Source of the DNA: Desulfovibrionales bacterium
GTDB taxonomy: Bacteria; Desulfobacterota; Desulfovibrionia; Desulfovibrionales; Desulfomicrobiaceae
Direction: 5' to 3'
Assembly (NCBI GenBank): GCA_012727515.1
Contig: JAAYGZ010000321.1
Span: 1 to 8,293 of the forward strand
DNA: 8,293 nucleotides
Shown: one piece after another, positions 1-8,061 of the stretch
Layout: the number at the start of each line of letters is the position of its first letter
How positions within the stretch are numbered: position 1 is the stretch's first letter
The notes under the pieces: model-generated
What the model was told of the DNA's origin: nothing
What the model saw: the letters and a program-made list of their open reading frames with translations, nothing else
Databases searched by the model: none
Translations under genes and position numbers: made by a program

Positions 1-1
1 G

Positions 2-319
2 CATATCAGTGTTGTGCAGCGCTATCGGGCATTGCCAACCCTGGTGCTCTCTGATGCGTTGTGGGTTGCAGAGCCAAAGCTGCGCGAACGTTTACAGGAC
101 AGTCATCGCTGGCAACAGGATCAGGTGGCCGAGATTATCCGCCAGGGCCAGGCCGTGGGGGAAATTCGGAGTGATATTCAGGCGGACCAGATCTTTGTCC
201 AGTTTCTAGGTCTCTTTTTAACGATTGCCATTTTATATAGCCGCACTGGTGCAATGATCGACCCGCAAGTCCAGGCCGAAGCCAGTTGGAAGATGTTTGT
301 GCAGGCTGTGGCGGTGTAA
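2..319 (+). CDS. TetR/AcrR-family transcriptional repressor, C-terminal part (5' end outside window)
   Basis: Only the last 105 codons are present, open from the window edge to a TAA stop. The DNA-binding helix-turn-helix would lie upstream and is not visible. What remains is all-helical in character: a helix with RYRALPTLVLSDALW, an amphipathic helix ending in IIRQGQAVGEIRSD, then a hydrophobic helix (FVQFLGLFLTIAILYS). This order matches the ligand-binding and dimerisation domain of TetR/AcrR repressors. In that family the C-terminal domain binds a small effector, often a pump substrate, and releases the N-terminal domain from its operator. It lies 64 bases upstream of the adaptor gene in the same direction, so it probably represses this efflux operon and is part of it. 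The operator is expected upstream of this gene, outside the window. The family call rests on pattern and context, because the diagnostic N-terminus is missing. Confidence 0.83.
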   Translation, partial: HISVVQRYRALPTLVLSDALWVAEPKLRERLQDSHRWQQDQVAEIIRQGQAVGEIRSDIQADQIFVQFLGLFLTIAILYSRTGAMIDPQVQAEASWKMFVQAVAV

Positions 320-383
320 AATTTTTGATAACATGCCTAAGTATTTCTTTGAATTGAATCATAGGAAGTAAAGGAAGGGAATT

Positions 384-1544
384 GTGAAAAAAACATTTTT
401 CAGTATTTTTGTCGTGGTCATGTGTGGTCTGAGCTATTTTTTGTGGCACAAAGCATCTCAGGCCAATGACGGCTCCGAAAAGCCTGCTGCTGCGGCTCCT
501 GCCCCTGCGCCAGAAGTGCTTGTGACAACACTGGTTACGCAACGTGTTGCGCTGACCTCTGAGTTGCCAGGCCGTACTGCTGTGTATCAGGTGGCGGAAA
601 TTCGTCCACAGGTTGGCGGAATTATTCAGAAACGTTCTTTTACAGAAGGGGCTGAAGTCAAGACAGGCCAGCTTCTTTATCAGATTGATCCTGCTACCTA
701 TGAAGTGGCAGTGGCGCGGGCTTCCGCAGCGTTGGCCAAGTATAAAGCTGAGCTGGAGCCGGCCCGGCTCAAGGCTGCCCGTTATGAAGATCTGATCCAT
801 GCAAAAGCCGTGAGCCAGCAGGACTATGATGAAGTGCAGGCTGCTTTGGCCCTGGCCAAGGCTAATGTGGCCTCAGCGCAGGCAGAAGTGGAGGCCACGC
901 GCATTGATCTGCAACGCACGCGAGTGGTTGCGCCAATCAGCGGGCGCATCGGACGTTCTGCAGTTACGCCCGGAGCGCTGGTCACGGCTAATCAGGCCCA
1001 GGCCATGGCCACAGTGCAGCAGCTTGATCCCATTTATGTGGATCTCACTCAATCAAACATGGAATTATTGCGCCTGAAGCGAGCTCTGGAAGATGGCACT
1101 GTGCAATCGGCTGGTGACGCTTCCACAACCGTGCGGCTTATTTTAGAGGATGGTTCTGCCTATGTGCATAATGGCACCTTGCAACTGGCCGAAGCCAGTG
1201 TGGACCAGAGCACTGGGTCTGTAACTTTGCGGGCTGTTTTTCCCAATCCCAAACGAGAACTGTTGCCAGGCATGTATGTTCGCGCCTTTATTGAAGAAGG
1301 TGTACTGCCGGATGCTATTTGTGTGCCTCAGCAGGCAGTGTTGCGGGATGCTGCCGGCAATGCCCAGGTCATGATTGTTGATGAGACAGACACGGTCACT
1401 GTTCGTCCTGTGGTGCTGGATCGCGCTGTGGGAGGAGACTGGGTTGTGCGCGAAGGCGTGGGCGTTGGGGATCGTGTTCTTATTGAAGGGCTGCAAAAGG
1501 TCCGGCCCGGCGCTCAGGTGCGCATTGCGCAGCCGACAAATTAA
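384..1544 (+). CDS. acrA: RND efflux periplasmic adaptor subunit (AcrA/MexA type, membrane fusion protein)
   Basis: A 386-residue adaptor that would link the inner-membrane pump to the outer-membrane channel in the periplasm. The N-terminus has a basic start and a hydrophobic segment (about residues 4-20). A possible signal peptidase site lies after ASQA (about residue 27), followed by an Ala/Pro-rich linker. The first lipoyl half (about 62-102) contains GRTAVYQVAEIRPQVGG. A long alpha-helical hairpin (about 103-176, with AVSQQDYDE) follows, then the second lipoyl half (about 177-212, VVAPISGRIGRS), a beta-barrel domain (about 213-305, LDPIYVDLTQS) and a membrane-proximal domain ending in KVRPGAQVRI. 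Order and length are typical of AcrA/MexA. Unlike AcrA, it has no good lipobox: Cys14 is preceded by VVM. The GTG start is supported by AAGGAAGG at 371-378, five bases upstream. The pump gene follows after 107 bases. The symbol is a family-level name. Confidence 0.95.
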   Translation: MKKTFFSIFVVVMCGLSYFLWHKASQANDGSEKPAAAAPAPAPEVLVTTLVTQRVALTSELPGRTAVYQVAEIRPQVGGIIQKRSFTEGAEVKTGQLLYQIDPATYEVAVARASAALAKYKAELEPARLKAARYEDLIHAKAVSQQDYDEVQAALALAKANVASAQAEVEATRIDLQRTRVVAPISGRIGRSAVTPGALVTANQAQAMATVQQLDPIYVDLTQSNMELLRLKRALEDGTVQSAGDASTTVRLILEDGSAYVHNGTLQLAEASVDQSTGSVTLRAVFPNPKRELLPGMYVRAFIEEGVLPDAICVPQQAVLRDAAGNAQVMIVDETDTVTVRPVVLDRAVGGDWVVREGVGVGDRVLIEGLQKVRPGAQVRIAQPTN

Positions 1545-1651
1545 TTCAGTTTTATATTCTCACGTTTCTAATGATACTCGTGTGCCGCTCTTGTGGTCAG
1601 ACTAAAAAAGCGGTTACTGTGCTGTGTGCTCAGAGCGAGTAAGGAGATACC

Positions 1652-4600
1652 ATGGCTCATTTTTTCATCAATCGCCCGATATTTGCCTGGGTTTTGGCTA
1701 TTGCCACCATGCTTGCCGGAGTGTTGTCCATCTTTAACCTGCCTATTGCGCAGTACCCGCCTATTGCGCCTCCTTCTGTGTCCATCACTGCTACCTATCC
1801 TGGCGCTTCAGCCAAAACACTGGAAGACTCGGTCACGCAGGTTATTGAGCAGAAGTTAAAAGGTATTGATAACCTGGATTATATGGCCTCCACCAGTGAG
1901 TCGTCTGGCCAGGCAACTATTACCCTGACGTTTAAGTCCGGAACAGATCCTGATATTGCCCAGGTACAGGTACAGAACAAATTGCAGTTGGCCATGTCCC
2001 TGCTGCCGCAGGAGGTGCAGGCCCAGGGAGTGCAGGTCACCAAGGCTGTTAAAAACTTTATGCAGGTTCTGGGTTTTGTCTCTGAGGATGGGTCCATGTC
2101 CCGGTCGGAACTGGCGGACTATGTGGGCACGAATATCCTTGATGGTATCAGCCGTGTGGAAGGCGTGGGCGAGGCCATTCTTTTTGGATCGCAACACGCT
2201 ATGCGTATTTGGCTTAATCCTGATAAACTGCATACCTATGCTCTTACTCCGGCTGATGTGGCCACTGCAATCAGGGCGCAGAATGCTCAGATTTCAGCCG
2301 GACAATTAGGTGGTCTGCCCTCTGTAGAAGAGCAGCGCATTAACTTTACGGTCAGTGTTCAGGACCGGTTGCAAACACCTGAGCAGTTTCGTCAGATTCT
2401 GCTTAAAGTTCAGACAGATGGTTCAAATGTGCGTCTGGGCGATGTGGCCAGTGTGGAATTGAATGCGGAAAATCCGCAGGTTGCTTCGCGCTATAATGGT
2501 CAGCCGGCTGCGGCCATGGCCATTAAGCTGGCCACTGACGCCAATGCGCTGGAAACTGTGCGCGCAGTGGCGCAGTACATTGAAAGCATTGAGCCTACGT
2601 TTCCGGCAGGCATGAAAGTGGTTTCAGCCTTTGATACCACGCCGTTTGTGCGTATTTCCATTGAAGAGGTGGTGCGCACCCTGCTTGAAGCCGTGGTCCT
2701 GGTTTTTTTGGTTATGTATCTATTTTTGCAGAATTTCCGGGCCACGCTTATTCCAACCATTGCCATTCCCGTGGTTTTGCTGGGTACGTTTGGCGTTTTG
2801 TCCGCATTTGGATATTCCATCAATACGCTGACCATGTTTGCCATGATCCTGGCCATTGGTTTGCTGGTGGATGACGCTATCGTGGTAGTTGAAAACGTGG
2901 AGCGCATTATGCATGAGGACGGGCTTTCTCCTCGGGACGCGACTCATTTATCCATGACGCAAATCTCCGGAGCCTTGGTGGGCATTGGCCTGGTCCTGTC
3001 TGCTGTATTTGTGCCCATGGCCTTTTTCAGTGGCTCCACCGGCGTTATTTACCGACAGTTTTCTGTCACCGTGGTCTCAGCCATGGTTTTGTCAGTGCTG
3101 GTGGCGCTCATTCTAACTCCGGCTCTGTGTGCAACCTTGCTCAAGCCTGTGCATGGCCAGGGCAAGCGCGGTTTTTTTGGCTGGTTTAACCGCAATTTTG
3201 ATCGCACAGCCAAAGGCTACCAGGGATTGGTCAGCAAAATGACCCGTTGCCGGGGCCGTTCCCTGATTGTGTATGCGTTGATTATCGGCGGAATGATGTT
3301 TTTGTTTCAGCGCCTGCCCACAGGCTTTTTGCCGGATGAAGACCAGGGCATGCTTTTTGTGCAGGCCCAGTTGCCTGTAGGCGCAACCCAGGAACGGACC
3401 ATTGAGGTGCTTGAACGCATTGAGCGCCATTTTCTGGAAAATGAAAAGCAGGCCGTGGAATCGCTGATGGCTGTCGCAGGATTCAGTTTTGCTGGCAGCG
3501 GGCAGAACACAGCCATGTGCTTTGTCCGCCTTAAGGATTGGAATCAGCGCAAAGCGCCAGGTCAGGATGTTAAAGCTCTTGCTGGCCGGGCCATGGCTGC
3601 TTTTTCCCAATACCGGGATGCCCTTGTTTTTGCTTTTCCTCCGCCCGCTGTGCTGGAACTAGGCAATGCGGTGGGCTTTGACTTTGAACTGCAGGACATG
3701 GCTGGCCTGGGGCATGACAAACTTATGGCTGCCCGCAATCAGCTTCTGGGCATGGCAAGCCAGCATCCTGACCTGGCCATGGTTCGCCCCAATGGACTGG
3801 ACGATACGCCGCAATATCGTGTGGATATTGATTGGGATAAAGCCACTGCCCTTGGCCTGGAAGTGGCTGATATAACCAGCGTTATTGCCACGGCCTGGGG
3901 CAGCTCCTATGTCAATGACTTTCTGGACAAGGGGCGCGTGAAAAAGGTAATTATGCAGGGTGAAGCACCGTTTCGCATGATGCCTGATGATCTGGGGCGG
4001 TGGTATGTGCGCGGAAAGTCCGGGCAAATGGTGCCTATGACCAATTTTGCCTCAGCGCACTGGACATCTGGATCACCGCGTCTGGAGCGTTACAATGGAT
4101 TTCCTGCTGTGCAGATACTGGGTGAGCCTGCGCCGGGCAAAAGTTCTGGTCAAGCCATGGCAGCCATGGAATCTTTGGCTGCGCAACTGCCCGAAGGGCT
4201 GACGTTTTCCTGGACCGGGCTGTCGTTTCAGGAACGGCAGGCAGGAGCACAGACCATAATGCTGTACAGTCTGTCCATTATTGTTGTTTTTCTCTGTCTG
4301 GCAGCCCTGTACGAAAGCTGGAGCCTGCCTGCTTCAGTAATCATGGTGATTCCTGTTGGCGTGCTTGGTGCTTTGGCAGCGGTGAGCCTGCGAGGGCTGC
4401 TCAATGACGTGTATTTTCAGGTGGGCTTACTGACCACAATGGGCCTGGGCGCTAAGAACGCAATTCTTATTGTAGAATTTGCCAAAAGCATGGTTGAGTC
4501 AGGAATGGATATTATGGATGCAGTGGTTGAAGCTGCTCGTCAGCGTCTGCGGCCCATTTTAATGACCTCGCTGGCCTTTTGTCTGGGAGTGCTGCCCCTG

Positions 4601-4801
4601 GCTCTGAATAGCGGGGCTGGCTCAGGTGGACAAAACTCTATTGGCACAGGCGTTATCGGAGGTACTATTACGTCCACCATTCTTGGTTCGCTTTTAGTAC
4701 CAGTCTTTTTTGTTGTTGTGGCAGGTCTGAGCTGGTCCGGAGAGCGAACTAAATCCACTGCGTCACGTATTATTCCAGGAGGTAGTCCATGCGGAGACTG
4801 A
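1652..4801 (+). CDS. acrB: RND multidrug efflux pump, inner-membrane permease (AcrB/MexB type, HAE1 family)
   Basis: This 1049-residue proton/drug antiporter closely follows E. coli AcrB in length and sequence as I recall it. Visible landmarks are TM1 (about 10-28, after [10 protein letters not shown]), the first periplasmic porter half (about 30-335), TM2-TM6 (about 338-492), TM7 (about 537-556), the second porter half (about 557-865) and TM8-TM12 (about 868-1025). The proton-relay residues are present: D407 and D408 in [17 protein letters not shown]935 in [15 protein letters not shown] (AcrB K940) and R965 (AcrB R971). Pocket phenylalanines are F136, F178, F611, F613 and F624, but the AcrB F610 position is M606. 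A strong AAGGAG at 1641-1646 lies five bases before the ATG. The last codons overlap the channel gene. In AcrB-type systems the trimer takes hydrophobic drugs, dyes, bile salts or detergents from the periplasm and outer leaflet. The actual substrates here cannot be read from sequence. Confidence 0.98.
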   Translation: MAHFFINRPIFAWVLAIATMLAGVLSIFNLPIAQYPPIAPPSVSITATYPGASAKTLEDSVTQVIEQKLKGIDNLDYMASTSESSGQATITLTFKSGTDPDIAQVQVQNKLQLAMSLLPQEVQAQGVQVTKAVKNFMQVLGFVSEDGSMSRSELADYVGTNILDGISRVEGVGEAILFGSQHAMRIWLNPDKLHTYALTPADVATAIRAQNAQISAGQLGGLPSVEEQRINFTVSVQDRLQTPEQFRQILLKVQTDGSNVRLGDVASVELNAENPQVASRYNGQPAAAMAIKLATDANALETVRAVAQYIESIEPTFPAGMKVVSAFDTTPFVRISIEEVVRTLLEAVVLVFLVMYLFLQNFRATLIPTIAIPVVLLGTFGVLSAFGYSINTLTMFAMILAIGLLVDDAIVVVENVERIMHEDGLSPRDATHLSMTQISGALVGIGLVLSAVFVPMAFFSGSTGVIYRQFSVTVVSAMVLSVLVALILTPALCATLLKPVHGQGKRGFFGWFNRNFDRTAKGYQGLVSKMTRCRGRSLIVYALIIGGMMFLFQRLPTGFLPDEDQGMLFVQAQLPVGATQERTIEVLERIERHFLENEKQAVESLMAVAGFSFAGSGQNTAMCFVRLKDWNQRKAPGQDVKALAGRAMAAFSQYRDALVFAFPPPAVLELGNAVGFDFELQDMAGLGHDKLMAARNQLLGMASQHPDLAMVRPNGLDDTPQYRVDIDWDKATALGLEVADITSVIATAWGSSYVNDFLDKGRVKKVIMQGEAPFRMMPDDLGRWYVRGKSGQMVPMTNFASAHWTSGSPRLERYNGFPAVQILGEPAPGKSSGQAMAAMESLAAQLPEGLTFSWTGLSFQERQAGAQTIMLYSLSIIVVFLCLAALYESWSLPASVIMVIPVGVLGALAAVSLRGLLNDVYFQVGLLTTMGLGAKNAILIVEFAKSMVESGMDIMDAVVEAARQRLRPILMTSLAFCLGVLPLALNSGAGSGGQNSIGTGVIGGTITSTILGSLLVPVFFVVVAGLSWSGERTKSTASRIIPGGSPCGD
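4777..4782 (+). promoter_or_regulatory. Ribosome binding site of the channel gene, inside the pump coding sequence
   Basis: AGGAGG lies six bases before the ATG at 4789, within the final codons of the pump gene. It fixes the channel start in the 13-base overlap between the two genes. It implies tightly linked translation of the pump and channel, since a ribosome finishing the pump at 4801 sits directly over this start. Confidence 0.85.
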
Positions 4802-6189
4802 TATTTCTGCTTGCTTTTTTTGTAGCCACGGGCTGTGCGTCTTTGGCTCCTGAACGGAGTCGTCCGGCTTTGCCCGTGCCAGAAGCCTGGAGCAATGCAC
4901 CGCTGCTGGGAACAGATATGCAGCAAAGTGGCTGGCGAGATGTTTTTCGTGATCCTGCCCTGCAAGAACTTATTGCCACGGCCTTGCAGGAAAACCGTAG
5001 TTTGCGTCAGGCCATCTTTGCCATGGACAAGGCCAGAGCATTGGCAGGCGTTGCCCGAGCAGATCGCTTTCCCACTCTTGATGCTTCAGGGCGCAGCACA
5101 AGCACGCGCACGCCTGCTGATTTGCGCGGAGGAGAGTCAGGCATAGATCGCCAATGGAGCGTTAACCTGGGTCTAGCATCTTATGAGCTGGATTTTTTTG
5201 GTCGGGTGCGCAATCTTGAAGAGGCTGCTCTGGAACGATACCTGGCGACTGAAGAAGCCAGGCGCACCGCGCACATGAGCCTGGTCATGCAGGTGGCGCG
5301 AACCTATCTGCTTTTGGTCGGGGATCGCGAAGGCCTGACTCTGGCTCAAGAGACTCTGCGCAGCAGGGAAGCAACCTTGTTCCTGACACAGGCTCGTGTG
5401 GATACAGGGGTGGCCACAGATCTGGAGCGCTATCAGGCTGAAGAAGCAGTGGCCGTGGCCCAGTCTGAGGTTGCCAGACTGGAAGCAGCAGTGGCCCAGG
5501 ACGAGAATGCCCTGGCCGTGCTGACAGGCATCCCTGTGCAGTCTTTGCACCTTCCTGCAACTCTGCTGGCTGAAATTGATCTTGCTGGTCCAGTGGCTCC
5601 TGGCCTGTCCTCAGACCTTTTGACCAGAAGAGCAGATATTCTGGAGGCAGAGCATATGTTGTGGGCTGCTGGCGCAGAAATAGGCGCGGCGCGCGCGGCA
5701 TTTTTTCCGCGCATAACCCTGACTGCTTCTGCCGGGCTGGCCAGCCTGGAACTCAATGAGCTTTTTGATGGGGCGCAACGGACATGGAATTTTGCGCCCA
5801 GCATTTCGCTCCCTATCTTTGATGCAGGCCGCAGACAGGCAAATCTGGAAGCGGCTGAAGCTGAACAAAAAATCCGGATCGCCAGGTATGAGGAAGTTAT
5901 CCAGAATGCGTTCCAGGAAGTCGCAGATGCCCTGGCCAAGGAACGGGGCTACGCCGGACAGGTACAGGCACAGGCCAGACGAGTGGCCAGTGCGGGCCAG
6001 AGTCGGATTTTGGTTGACCACCGCTATACAGCTGGGCTGGAAAGTTTGTTTGCAGTGCATGATGCCGAGCGCACCCTGTTTTCTGCTCGCCAGAACCTGC
6101 TGGCAGTCCGCTTGTCCCAGAAACTCAACACAGTGGACTTGTTTGCAGCCTTGGGTGGAGGCTGGGAAGAACAGGGGAAAACAGAATAG
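4789..6189 (+). CDS. Outer-membrane efflux channel lipoprotein (NodT/OprM type, TolC superfamily)
   Basis: A 466-residue outer-membrane factor, the exit duct of the tripartite pump. The N-terminus is a lipoprotein signal: MRRL, a hydrophobic run and the lipobox VATGC, giving a lipidated Cys16. The next residue is Ala, which does not favour retention in the inner membrane. Two internally related halves of the outer-membrane efflux fold follow. The first has [12 protein letters not shown] (about 131-142) and the helix ending [10 protein letters not shown]. The second has [19 protein letters not shown] (about 273-291), [36 protein letters not shown] and the C-terminal [11 protein letters not shown] (about 449-459). 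These are hallmark strings of the NodT lipoprotein subfamily, and the length is normal. It overlaps the pump gene by 13 bases and ends 23 bases before a strong terminator, so it is the last gene of the operon. I assign no individual symbol because oprM-like names are used inconsistently outside Pseudomonas. Confidence 0.96.
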   Translation: MRRLIFLLAFFVATGCASLAPERSRPALPVPEAWSNAPLLGTDMQQSGWRDVFRDPALQELIATALQENRSLRQAIFAMDKARALAGVARADRFPTLDASGRSTSTRTPADLRGGESGIDRQWSVNLGLASYELDFFGRVRNLEEAALERYLATEEARRTAHMSLVMQVARTYLLLVGDREGLTLAQETLRSREATLFLTQARVDTGVATDLERYQAEEAVAVAQSEVARLEAAVAQDENALAVLTGIPVQSLHLPATLLAEIDLAGPVAPGLSSDLLTRRADILEAEHMLWAAGAEIGAARAAFFPRITLTASAGLASLELNELFDGAQRTWNFAPSISLPIFDAGRRQANLEAAEAEQKIRIARYEEVIQNAFQEVADALAKERGYAGQVQAQARRVASAGQSRILVDHRYTAGLESLFAVHDAERTLFSARQNLLAVRLSQKLNTVDLFAALGGGWEEQGKTE

Positions 6190-6212
6190 AACAGATACAT
6201 TGATCAACAAAT

Positions 6213-6261
6213 AAAAGAGCAAAGCCCGTGCAAGACATTCTGCACGGGCTTTGCTCTTTTT
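6213..6261 (+). terminator. Rho-independent terminator of the efflux operon (probably bidirectional)
   Basis: A perfect 20-bp stem pairs 6213-6232 with 6241-6260 around an 8-base loop (AGACATTC). The core is GC-rich (GCAAAGCCCGTGCA) and the outer arms are AAAA/TTTT, so the + transcript ends in a run of five T. On the minus strand the other arm ends TTTTATTTG, so it can also stop transcription coming from the tRNA side. It lies 23 bases after the channel gene stop. Confidence 0.93.
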
Positions 6262-6317
6262 GACGGAGTTTTCGAGAGGGAAAAAGAGGAGCCAGAGGTG
6301 TGTACAACACATACTCC

Positions 6318-6355
6318 AAAAAAGAAAAAGGATTACAACTTACTGTAATCCTTTT
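6318..6355 (-). terminator. Rho-independent terminator of the tRNA-Leu transcript
   Basis: A perfect 12-bp stem (6326-6337 with 6344-6355, containing GGATTACA) closes a 6-base loop. On the minus strand it is followed by TC and six T. It begins ten bases past the 3' CCA of the tRNA, the usual place for a tRNA transcript terminator. Confidence 0.88.
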
Positions 6356-6365
6356 GCTTGTTACG

Positions 6366-6452
6366 TGGTGCCGAAGGGGAGACTCGAACTCCCATGGGGG
6401 AACCCCCACTAGACCCTGAACCTAGCGTGTCTACCAATTCCACCACTTCGGC
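6366..6452 (-). tRNA. trnL: tRNA-Leu, anticodon CAG
   Basis: An 87-base class II tRNA with encoded CCA. On the minus strand the acceptor GCCGAAG (6452-6446) pairs with CTTCGGC (6376-6370), followed by discriminator A and CCA. The D region contains GGAATTGGTAGACAC. The anticodon stem CTAGG/TCTAG encloses the loop TTCAGGG, with anticodon CAG at 6418-6416, which reads CUG leucine codons. The long variable arm is a GGGGG/CCCCC hairpin, as expected for leucine tRNA. The T arm is GGGAG-TTCGAGT-CTCCC. The gene lies downstream of ald in the same direction and converges with the efflux operon. Confidence 0.97.
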
Positions 6453-6467
6453 TCGGCGTGAGAGAGG

Positions 6468-6496
6468 CATCTATGTGGATGCCTTTACTTTGACAA
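6468..6496 (-). promoter_or_regulatory. Weak candidate promoter for tRNA-Leu
   Basis: On the minus strand TTGTCA (6496-6491, five of six bases of the -35 consensus) is followed after 17 bases by TAGATG (6473-6468), a poor -10 with three matches. A-tracts lie just upstream (6501-6506 and 6519-6525 read as A on the minus strand) and could act as an UP element. Transcription would begin about ten bases before the mature tRNA. An alternative is read-through from ald, since I see no clear terminator between ald and the tRNA. Confidence 0.3.
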
Positions 6497-6559
6497 ACAC
6501 TTTTTTGCCTAAGCTGCATTTTTTTGTTGCAGCCTTGTACTGTGTCGCGAAATACAGGG

Positions 6560-7672
6560 TTACAGACACTCGTCAGCTGGCGTGTAGGCCAGCCCAAAGG
6601 CATCGGCCACGCCCTGGTGCGTTACTTTACCACTGACAATGTTAAGGCCTTTTTTCAGGCCAGGGTTATCCAGACAGGCCTGCTTCCAGCCCTTGTTGGC
6701 AATGTGCAGCGCATAGGGCAGGGTGGCATTGGTCAGGGCAACGGTTGAGGTAAAGGGTACAGCGCCAGGCATATTGGTTACACAGTAGTGAACAATGCCA
6801 TCTACTTCAAAAACCGGATCTTCGTGGGTTGTGGGACGTGATGTTTCAAAGCATCCACCCTGGTCAATAGCCACGTCCACCATCATGCAGCCTGGTTTCA
6901 TTTCGCGCAGCATATCCCGCGAGATCAGCTTTGGTGCTTTTGCACCAACTACGAGTACCGCACCAATAATGACATCTGCTTCCCGGGCCAGGGCGCGGAC
7001 CGTAGCCGGGGAGCTCATGAGCGGCGTGACATTTTTAGGCATAATTTCAGATAAGTATCTGAGTCGATCAAGATTCATGTCCAGTATATAGACCCGCGCG
7101 CCCAGGCCTGCGGCAATGGTCGCAGAATTTGTGCCGACAATACCACCACCCAGAACAAGCACAGTGGCTGGAATCACGCCAGTGACTCCGCCCATAAGTA
7201 CGCCCCGTCCCCCGTGTACACTCTTGCAATAGTGCGCTGCTTCCTGGGTTGCCAGACGTCCGGCTACTTCACTCATGGGAGTGAGCAGGGGCAGGCCACC
7301 TTGATGGCCTTCCACTGTTTCATACGCAATTCCTATGGCCCCGCGTTGTATGAGTTCTCGAGTCAGTTGTTCATCAGCAGCCAGATGCAGGTAGGCAAAG
7401 ATAATCTGTCCAGGCCGGATCAATGGATATTCTGAGGGCTGAGGCTCTTTGACGTGCATGAGCATATCGGCCCTGGCATAGATTTCAACCGGTGTGGGCA
7501 GAATTGTTGCTCCAGCAGCTTTATACTGATCATCAGAAAAACCACTGCCAATGCCAGCAGCATGCTCTACGAGCACTTCATGGCCGTTCTGACAGAGCAC
7601 TTCCACACCTGCGGGCGTCATGCACACCCGGTTTTCCTGCACTTTAATTTCTTTGAGAACTCCAACAATCAT
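6560..7672 (-). CDS. ald: Alanine dehydrogenase (NAD-dependent)
   Basis: A 370-residue cytoplasmic enzyme that interconverts L-alanine with pyruvate and ammonium using NAD/NADH. In this family it serves mainly for alanine catabolism or for ammonium assimilation and NADH reoxidation. Numbered from the chosen start, all the expected key residues are present: R15 in ENRV, K75 in VKEP, H96 in YLHLA and D270 in DVAIDQGG. The dinucleotide-binding glycine motif GGGIVG is at about 175-180, with D198 at the end of the following strand for the NAD ribose. The opening MIVGVLKEIK and the length match bacterial Ald. I chose the ATG at 7672 because AGGAG at 7685-7681 is eight bases away. An in-frame ATG at 7678 would add Met-Ser but lies only two bases from AGGAG. 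The related nicotinamide nucleotide transhydrogenase alpha chain shares this fold, but the residue set and end point fit Ald. It reads toward the tRNA-Leu. Confidence 0.97.
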   Translation of the reverse strand: MIVGVLKEIKVQENRVCMTPAGVEVLCQNGHEVLVEHAAGIGSGFSDDQYKAAGATILPTPVEIYARADMLMHVKEPQPSEYPLIRPGQIIFAYLHLAADEQLTRELIQRGAIGIAYETVEGHQGGLPLLTPMSEVAGRLATQEAAHYCKSVHGGRGVLMGGVTGVIPATVLVLGGGIVGTNSATIAAGLGARVYILDMNLDRLRYLSEIMPKNVTPLMSSPATVRALAREADVIIGAVLVVGAKAPKLISRDMLREMKPGCMMVDVAIDQGGCFETSRPTTHEDPVFEVDGIVHYCVTNMPGAVPFTSTVALTNATLPYALHIANKGWKQACLDNPGLKKGLNIVSGKVTHQGVADAFGLAYTPADECL

Positions 7673-7680
7673 ACTCATAG

Positions 7681-7685
7681 CTCCT
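7681..7685 (-). promoter_or_regulatory. Ribosome binding site that decides the ald start
   Basis: On the minus strand AGGAG is followed by CTATGAGTATG. The first ATG is two bases away, too close for normal initiation. The second, at 7672, is eight bases away and gives the family-typical N-terminus. Confidence 0.75.
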
Positions 7686-7813
7686 GGGGATAAAGGTGAT
7701 TAGTGGATGCGCTAGCTGTCGCAACAATCATATCCCGGCACGGATTCAACTGCACAGAATATGGCAGTCAGTTGTTCGGAACGATTACCGAGACAGAAGC
7801 GTGCAGTATGAAC

Positions 7814-7838
7814 ACGATGAAACAGTTTTTTTCATCGT
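7814..7838. repeat. 9-bp inverted repeat upstream of ald
   Basis: ACGATGAAA (7814-7822) pairs perfectly with TTTCATCGT (7830-7838) around the loop CAGTTTT. No T run follows on either strand, so it is not a standard terminator. It lies about 140-165 bases upstream of the ald start and could be an operator for a dimeric regulator or an RNA hairpin. Chance occurrence in an AT-rich stretch is also possible. Confidence 0.45.
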
Positions 7839-7876
7839 CTTGCCTAAACATAGTGCTATTTCAATGTGATAGATTT

Positions 7877-8005
7877 TTAATAATTTAGAGCTACACCAGT
7901 ACCGCTGAACTCTTTATCGTTCTGAGCAAAGGCGTCAAGCTCTGCGTGAATCTGGGTATCCTGCCCTGTATAGGATAGAGAATGCAACGAGATTTGCCCG
8001 CTGCA
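7877..8005 (-). pseudogene. Possible coding remnant (no start codon)
   Basis: A 42-codon open stretch runs from just after a TAG (8008-8006) to a TAA (7879-7877). Its translation is mixed and protein-like, including the segment YTGQDTQIHAELDAFAQNDK. It has no ATG or GTG, only a TTG, and no ribosome binding site. I do not recognise the family. It may be the 3' tail of a gene whose front was lost next to trpA, or simply chance. Confidence 0.2.
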
Positions 8006-8061
8006 CTATGGTTTATTCTTTTCATTCCCCTGTTCCAGGCAATACGATCTGCAACGTCTTC

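Larger units (their letters stand above)
7673..8061 (-). other. Non-coding stretch between trpA and ald (389 bases)
   Basis: I see no convincing complete gene on either strand. Contents, in minus-strand order: an in-frame continuation of the trpA frame beyond its TAG, open to a TAG at 7893-7891; a protein-like but start-less open stretch at 8005-7877; an AT-rich patch (about 7850-7890); a 9-bp inverted repeat at 7814-7838; and a 16-codon frame starting inside it (7835-7785). A -10-like TATGAT (7732-7727) has no good -35, but would give an ald leader of about 50 bases. A 6-bp inverted repeat (7957-7962 with 7972-7977) has no T run. No recognisable terminator follows trpA, and nothing resembles a glycine or other common riboswitch. 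A GTG-started frame on the + strand (7703-7888) lacks any family signal. Confidence 0.6.

Noticed and set aside
320..383. Promoter or operator palindrome between the TetR gene and the adaptor
   Set aside because: A TTGATA is present, but no matching -10 at proper spacing and no clear inverted repeat. Shared transcription from upstream is simpler.
384..470. Lipoprotein signal in the adaptor at Cys14, as in AcrA
   Set aside because: The residues before the Cys are V-V-M. Met directly before the Cys is not a usual lipobox residue, and a normal signal peptidase site (ASQA) follows.
6366..6400. tRNA-Leu 3' end as an attachment site for an integrated island carrying the efflux genes
   Set aside because: No second copy of the tRNA 3' end, no integrase and no composition break are visible in the window. 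An upstream repeat outside the window cannot be excluded.
6465..6484. AGGCATC/GATGCCT hairpin as a terminator or operator
   Set aside because: A 7-bp stem without a T run on the minus strand. It overlaps the candidate tRNA promoter, and chance is the simplest explanation.
6513..6533. GCTGCA/TGCAGC inverted repeat as the ald terminator
   Set aside because: The stem has only six pairs, and the T run is in the loop, not after the stem, on either strand.
6358..6636. A 92-codon + strand frame across the tRNA gene
   Set aside because: It is the antisense of the tRNA-Leu and the end of ald. A frame through a structural RNA is not credible as a gene.
7703..7888. A 61-codon + strand gene starting at GTG
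   Set aside because: It has weak initiation signals, no recognisable motif and an irregular composition. It lies opposite the ald leader.
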